This document shows, piece by piece, positions 60,976 to 64,000 of a stretch of DNA of 64,000 nucleotides. Below the pieces are notes generated by a model. It was not told where the DNA came from and did not search any database. It saw only the letters and a program-made list of their open reading frames with translations. The translations under genes were made by a program, and so were the position numbers. Position 1 is the first letter of the stretch, and each line of letters starts with the position of its first letter. The DNA comes from Pseudomonas fluorescens (lineage in GTDB: Bacteria > Pseudomonadota > Gammaproteobacteria > Pseudomonadales > Pseudomonadaceae), in assembly GCF_902497895.1 (NCBI RefSeq), contig NZ_CABVHQ010000014.1, positions 41,414 through 105,413 on the forward strand, read 5' to 3'.

Positions 60976-61344
60976 ATGATCGATTTCAACAACAAGGGTT
61001 TCTTCAAGCTGAAACAGAACGATGAGTATGCTGAACGGGTCACTTCCCTTCTGCTGGAGGGAGAGCAGGTAATCGATTCATATAAATCCATGCGCGATGG
61101 CGTGGTATTTACGAACAAAAGAATCATCGCGGTAAACGTGCAAGGCATCACTGGAAGCAAAAAAGACTTCACCTCCTTGCCCTACAAAAATATCGTCGCC
61201 TATTCCGTGGAGACGTCTGGAACCTTTGATCTGGACTCCGAACTGGAAATTTACTTTTCGTCGCTGGGCAAAGTGAAGTTTGAATTCACCGGAAAGACTT
61301 CGGTTGTAGAAATTTCGAAGCTCATCTCTAGCTATCTTCTTTAA
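60976..61344 (+). CDS. Bacterial PH-domain protein
   Basis: A 122-residue protein of the bacterial PH-like group. The core MIDFNNKGFFKLKQNDEYAE, EGEQVIDSYKSMRDGVVFTNKRIIAVNVQGITGSKKDFTSLPYKNIVAYSVET and FDLDSELEIYF fits a single PH fold. I chose ATG 60976, with GAGGACGG upstream, because relatives start at this MIDF. An in-frame ATG at 60877 would add 33 residues. Function is unknown; such proteins are often found as single cytoplasmic domains. AT-rich compared with neighbours. Confidence 0.75.
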   Translation: MIDFNNKGFFKLKQNDEYAERVTSLLLEGEQVIDSYKSMRDGVVFTNKRIIAVNVQGITGSKKDFTSLPYKNIVAYSVETSGTFDLDSELEIYFSSLGKVKFEFTGKTSVVEISKLISSYLL

Positions 61345-61401
61345 GTCGGCAGCGATGAGTCATGGCTGATTGCAATAAGGACTGTTTGGGGCGTTCTGTA
61401 G

Positions 61402-61424
61402 GTGTTGCGCCTGGAGCGCAACAC
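61402..61424. terminator. Hairpin between convergent genes
   Basis: GTGTTGCGC-CTGGA-GCGCAACAC is a perfect 9-bp stem, four bases from the patatin stop codon and 57 bases after the PH gene. No long T run on either side. Confidence 0.5.
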
Positions 61425-61428
61425 ACGC

Positions 61429-62649
61429 TCACTGTTTTCCCGTTGCTGTTGCCCCTGGAGGAGCGAATCCGGGCGGCACTTTGAGCCACGGGAAGCCCTG
61501 CAATGCCATGTCATATCCGGTGTCGTAGAGCTTGCGCATGTACTCGTTGTCGAACTCTTCCTTGTGGGGGAACTTGAAGCTCGACGGTATGAACCCGAGG
61601 TTGAAGTCCACACCGTCGCGCTGGGTGGTCGCATAGATCCGGTACAGGTCGCCGATGCCCTGGCTATGGATCAACGAGGCGACCGCGCGTCCAGCGATGC
61701 TCATGGTGCTGCGCTCGACCTGCGCCCAGTCTGGATCGAGTCGCGCGTTGCGTATCACGTAGAGTTTGCGCTCGCGGGTGAATCCTGCTTTTAGCGCCTC
61801 CTCATTGACACGGATCCCGGCCGGATAAGCGAATACCTGCGCCATGATGCCGCCATCCACGTGCATTTCCTGATAGGTTTTACCGTCGACTTGCACATCG
61901 ATCATCATGGGCGGAAATCCTCCCGGAATCGAGGCGGATGCGATCATGATTTTCACGAAAAGGTCCAGAGCCTTCGGACCACCATAGGTCGCGATTTTCC
62001 CCATGTCCCAGATAATGGGGCGTCGCGCATCGAGGTCGGCGGTGGCGATCAACAGAAAGCGGCCCTTCGCATACTCGGCGGCGATCTCCTTGAGCATGTC
62101 ATCGGTCACCGATTTGCGCGTCAGCTCCAACAGCGGTGCGTTGTCCGACATCGCATCGCCCAAAACGCCTGCGAAAAAGCTGCGATGCAAAATGACGTCT
62201 TTGGGCGATAAGGTGGTATAGACCCGCTTCAGCTCCGCGTCGTACTTCGGCCCAAGAAAGGCGAACGGCGCAATCAGCGCGCCCGTGCTGATGCCGGTAA
62301 CGAGTTTGAATTCAGGACGCGTTCCTGCAGCCGTCCAGCCATTCATCAATCCCGCGGTGAACGCGCCATTGTCACCACCGCCCGAAATGGCCAGATATAC
62401 CGCTGGCGGCAGGGGCCCTTTGTGCCCCTGCTTGACGAGGTAAGCCTGTTCGCGCAGCAGCGCTTGAAGCGCGACTCGGGTCAGCTCTGTCATGTCTCCA
62501 CCAGCGACATAACGCACCCCGGGCATTCCCGGGATCTGCGCTCTCGCCGTCAACTCGGACGGCACCGCGGATAGGCGAGGCGGCGCCCAGGCGCAGCCTT
62601 GCATCAGCACAAACAGCGCCACAATCAGGCTGGTGATTTTCATAGTCAT
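61429..62649 (-). CDS. Patatin-like phospholipase, lipoprotein
   Basis: A 406-residue protein with a lipoprotein signal (LFVLMQGC, Cys19), so it is anchored in the envelope. The patatin motifs are complete: oxyanion loop SGGGDNGAF, nucleophile elbow GISTG (Ser of GxSxG), and the catalytic Asp in HVDGGI. Family members cleave acyl esters of phospholipids. The C-terminal part (about 300-406) matches no domain I can name. An in-frame ATG two codons downstream is an alternative start. It stands alone. Confidence 0.87.
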   Translation of the reverse strand: MTMKITSLIVALFVLMQGCAWAPPRLSAVPSELTARAQIPGMPGVRYVAGGDMTELTRVALQALLREQAYLVKQGHKGPLPPAVYLAISGGGDNGAFTAGLMNGWTAAGTRPEFKLVTGISTGALIAPFAFLGPKYDAELKRVYTTLSPKDVILHRSFFAGVLGDAMSDNAPLLELTRKSVTDDMLKEIAAEYAKGRFLLIATADLDARRPIIWDMGKIATYGGPKALDLFVKIMIASASIPGGFPPMMIDVQVDGKTYQEMHVDGGIMAQVFAYPAGIRVNEEALKAGFTRERKLYVIRNARLDPDWAQVERSTMSIAGRAVASLIHSQGIGDLYRIYATTQRDGVDFNLGFIPSSFKFPHKEEFDNEYMRKLYDTGYDMALQGFPWLKVPPGFAPPGATATGKQ

Positions 62650-63071
62650 CTATATATCCCGCTGTTCGACGGTTTTGATGGCGACGAAGCCAATGCTCGG
62701 GCGGCTCATTGCTGAACGGCATCGTTACCGTAGAGACCGCCCCTTGGGTGACCTGTTTGGCTATTGGGCTCGCCAAGGGCGCCGGCTTGGTTTACTGCCA
62801 CAAGCTTAGGTCATGTGGTTGCGAACGCAGGCAACTGGTGCATGAGGCCGTGCAGCTGCACATTTTTCTTCATCGTTGAAAAATAGCCCCTGTGCGCCAC
62901 TATCGCGAAGAAGGGGATGGATTTATTTTTTCGAGGCGTAGTGATCCATCCACATAAATCGCTACGCCCCCCTTATCGCCCGGCGTATGATTTATAAAAT
63001 TCCGCCCCGCCTACGGCAGTCGCTACAACCCTGCATCCAGTCCCGCTTTTTCTTCCCCCGGGAGAAGCGTT
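62650..63071. other. Divergent gap between patatin and DUF3300 genes
   Basis: No gene seen. GGCGTAG (62935-62941) and CTACGCC (62962-62968) form an inverted repeat. A TATAAA at about 62994 may belong to the promoter of the downstream gene. Confidence 0.4.
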
Positions 63072-64000
63072 ATGCGTGTTTGCTATTGCTTCAGCGCAAT
63101 CCTGCTCGCCGTACTGTCTCTGTCCGGCTATTCGGACGAGGATGGGTTCCTCACCACGAAGGCGTTGGCCGCCGTTCCCGAGGCGGGTGTCGCGGGCGCT
63201 GCGCCCGCACCCGAACCGACTGCACCGGCCGAGGCTGTCTTTGCGCCGGAGGAACTCGACCAGATGCTGGCGCCGCTGGCCTTGTACCCGGATTCGTTAC
63301 TGGCCCAGGTACTAATGGCGGCGACCTATCCGGGCGATGTCGCCGACGCCGTGGCTTGGTCCAAGGCGCATCCGGACAGCAGCGGCGACGCCGCCGTGCG
63401 TCAAGTCGCGAACGAGCCCTGGGACCCGAGCGTGCAATCGCTGGTCGCCTTCCCGGCAGCGCTGGTGATCCTGGGCCAGGATCCGGCCTGGGTGCAGCGC
63501 GTGGGCGATGCCTTCCTCGCGCAGCCCAACGCCGTGATGGATTCAGTGCAACGCCTGCGCCGGCAAGCGCAAGCCGCCGGCCACCTCGAATCCAACGAGC
63601 AACAGAAAATCATCGTGCAGCCGGCTGCGCCGGCACCGGCCAGTTCGACCGTGGTGGTGCAGCAGCCTGCCGCCACGCAGACCATCATCATTGAGCCGGC
63701 CCAGCCGCAGACCGTCTACGTACCGAGCTACAACCCGAGCGTGGTCTATGGCACCTGGGCCTACCCTTCCTACCCGCCGGCGTACTACCCGCCGCCGCCG
63801 GGCTCCTACCTCGGCTCCGCGCTCGCCACCGGCCTGGCCTTCGGCGCGGGCGTGGCCATCGTCAATTCGCTCTGGGGCGACTGCGACTGGGGTCGCGGCG
63901 ATATCGACATCGACGTCAACCGCTACAACAACATCAACTCCAACCGCCAGATCAACGTCAACCAGAACACCTGGCGCCACAACTCGATCAACCGCGACGG
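63072..64000 (+). CDS. DUF3300-family exported protein, C-terminus beyond the window
   Basis: The frame opens at ATG 63072 (GGGAGAAG upstream) and runs to the window edge, 309 codons. It has a signal-like start (CFSAILLAVLSLSGYSDE), then the DUF3300 block: EELDQMLAPLALYPDSLLAQVLMAATYP, VAWSKAHPDSSG, DPSVQSLVAFP and MDSVQRLRRQAQ. A Pro/Tyr-rich stretch (VYVPSYNPSVVYG, YPPAYYPPPPG) and an Asn-rich end (RYNNINSNRQINVNQN) follow. Function is unknown. The GC content is among the highest in the window. Confidence 0.88.
   Translation, partial: MRVCYCFSAILLAVLSLSGYSDEDGFLTTKALAAVPEAGVAGAAPAPEPTAPAEAVFAPEELDQMLAPLALYPDSLLAQVLMAATYPGDVADAVAWSKAHPDSSGDAAVRQVANEPWDPSVQSLVAFPAALVILGQDPAWVQRVGDAFLAQPNAVMDSVQRLRRQAQAAGHLESNEQQKIIVQPAAPAPASSTVVVQQPAATQTIIIEPAQPQTVYVPSYNPSVVYGTWAYPSYPPAYYPPPPGSYLGSALATGLAFGAGVAIVNSLWGDCDWGRGDIDIDVNRYNNINSNRQINVNQNTWRHNSINRD

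Overview
This window is chromosomal DNA of a Pseudomonas, most likely from the P. fluorescens group. The evidence is the high GC content, a cyoABCDE operon, an fhp/norR pair, a complete-looking alginate polymerisation and export operon, and dense palindromic REP/REPIN repeats of at least four sequence families in the gaps between genes. I see no rRNA, tRNA, CRISPR array, insertion sequence or prophage. Placement below genus level is inference.

Layout. 1-178 is the start of an exported protein gene that leaves the window. 470-6760 (minus) is a self-contained operon: membrane fusion protein, RND pump, response regulator, sensor kinase. It has a perfect 18-bp CusR-like palindrome upstream. 7-11.6 kb holds small conserved genes, an unusual periplasmic binding protein-RidA fusion, a CxxCxxCC protein, a GNAT acetyltransferase and a CheV-type adaptor. 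11.9-14.7 kb is a divergent norR (fhpR) / hmp (fhp) pair with three NorR-type boxes. 15-21.2 kb is dsbB, then cyoABCDE (cytochrome bo3 plus heme O synthase). 21.4-24.1 kb holds an unrecognised gene, an FAD amine-oxidase-like gene and a decayed substrate-binding protein cut by a REPIN. 24.2-29.8 kb is a two-component system divergent from Tat-MsrB, DipZ and periplasmic MsrA. It looks like a dedicated envelope methionine sulfoxide repair system. 30.1-31.9 kb is a hipBA module between two near-identical direct REP arrays. 32.3-37.5 kb holds a tautomerase, an SDR lacking its catalytic Tyr, a divergent LysR regulator, a PhoD-like phosphatase and a DsbG-like protein with a CPYS motif. 37.8-40.1 kb holds TM2, CigR-like and glycine-rich secreted proteins.

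40.6-56.9 kb is the alginate region. A membrane GGDEF-EAL protein precedes algD-alg8-alg44-algK-algE-algG-algX-algL-algA. The acetylation genes algI, algJ and algF, normally found between algL and algA, are absent. A REPIN lies in that position, and AlgX also appears to have lost the His of its acetyltransferase triad. Read together, this predicts polymerisation, epimerisation and export without O-acetylation, unless acetylation genes lie elsewhere. Alg44 retains its c-di-GMP-binding PilZ residues, and the upstream GGDEF-EAL protein could be its second-messenger source or sink.

After algA come an orphan HigA-like regulator, a HAD phosphatase-mannitol-1-phosphate dehydrogenase fusion (mannitol synthesis from fructose-6-phosphate, the same precursor AlgA uses), small hypothetical genes, a PH-domain protein, a patatin-like lipoprotein and a DUF3300 gene that runs off the right edge.
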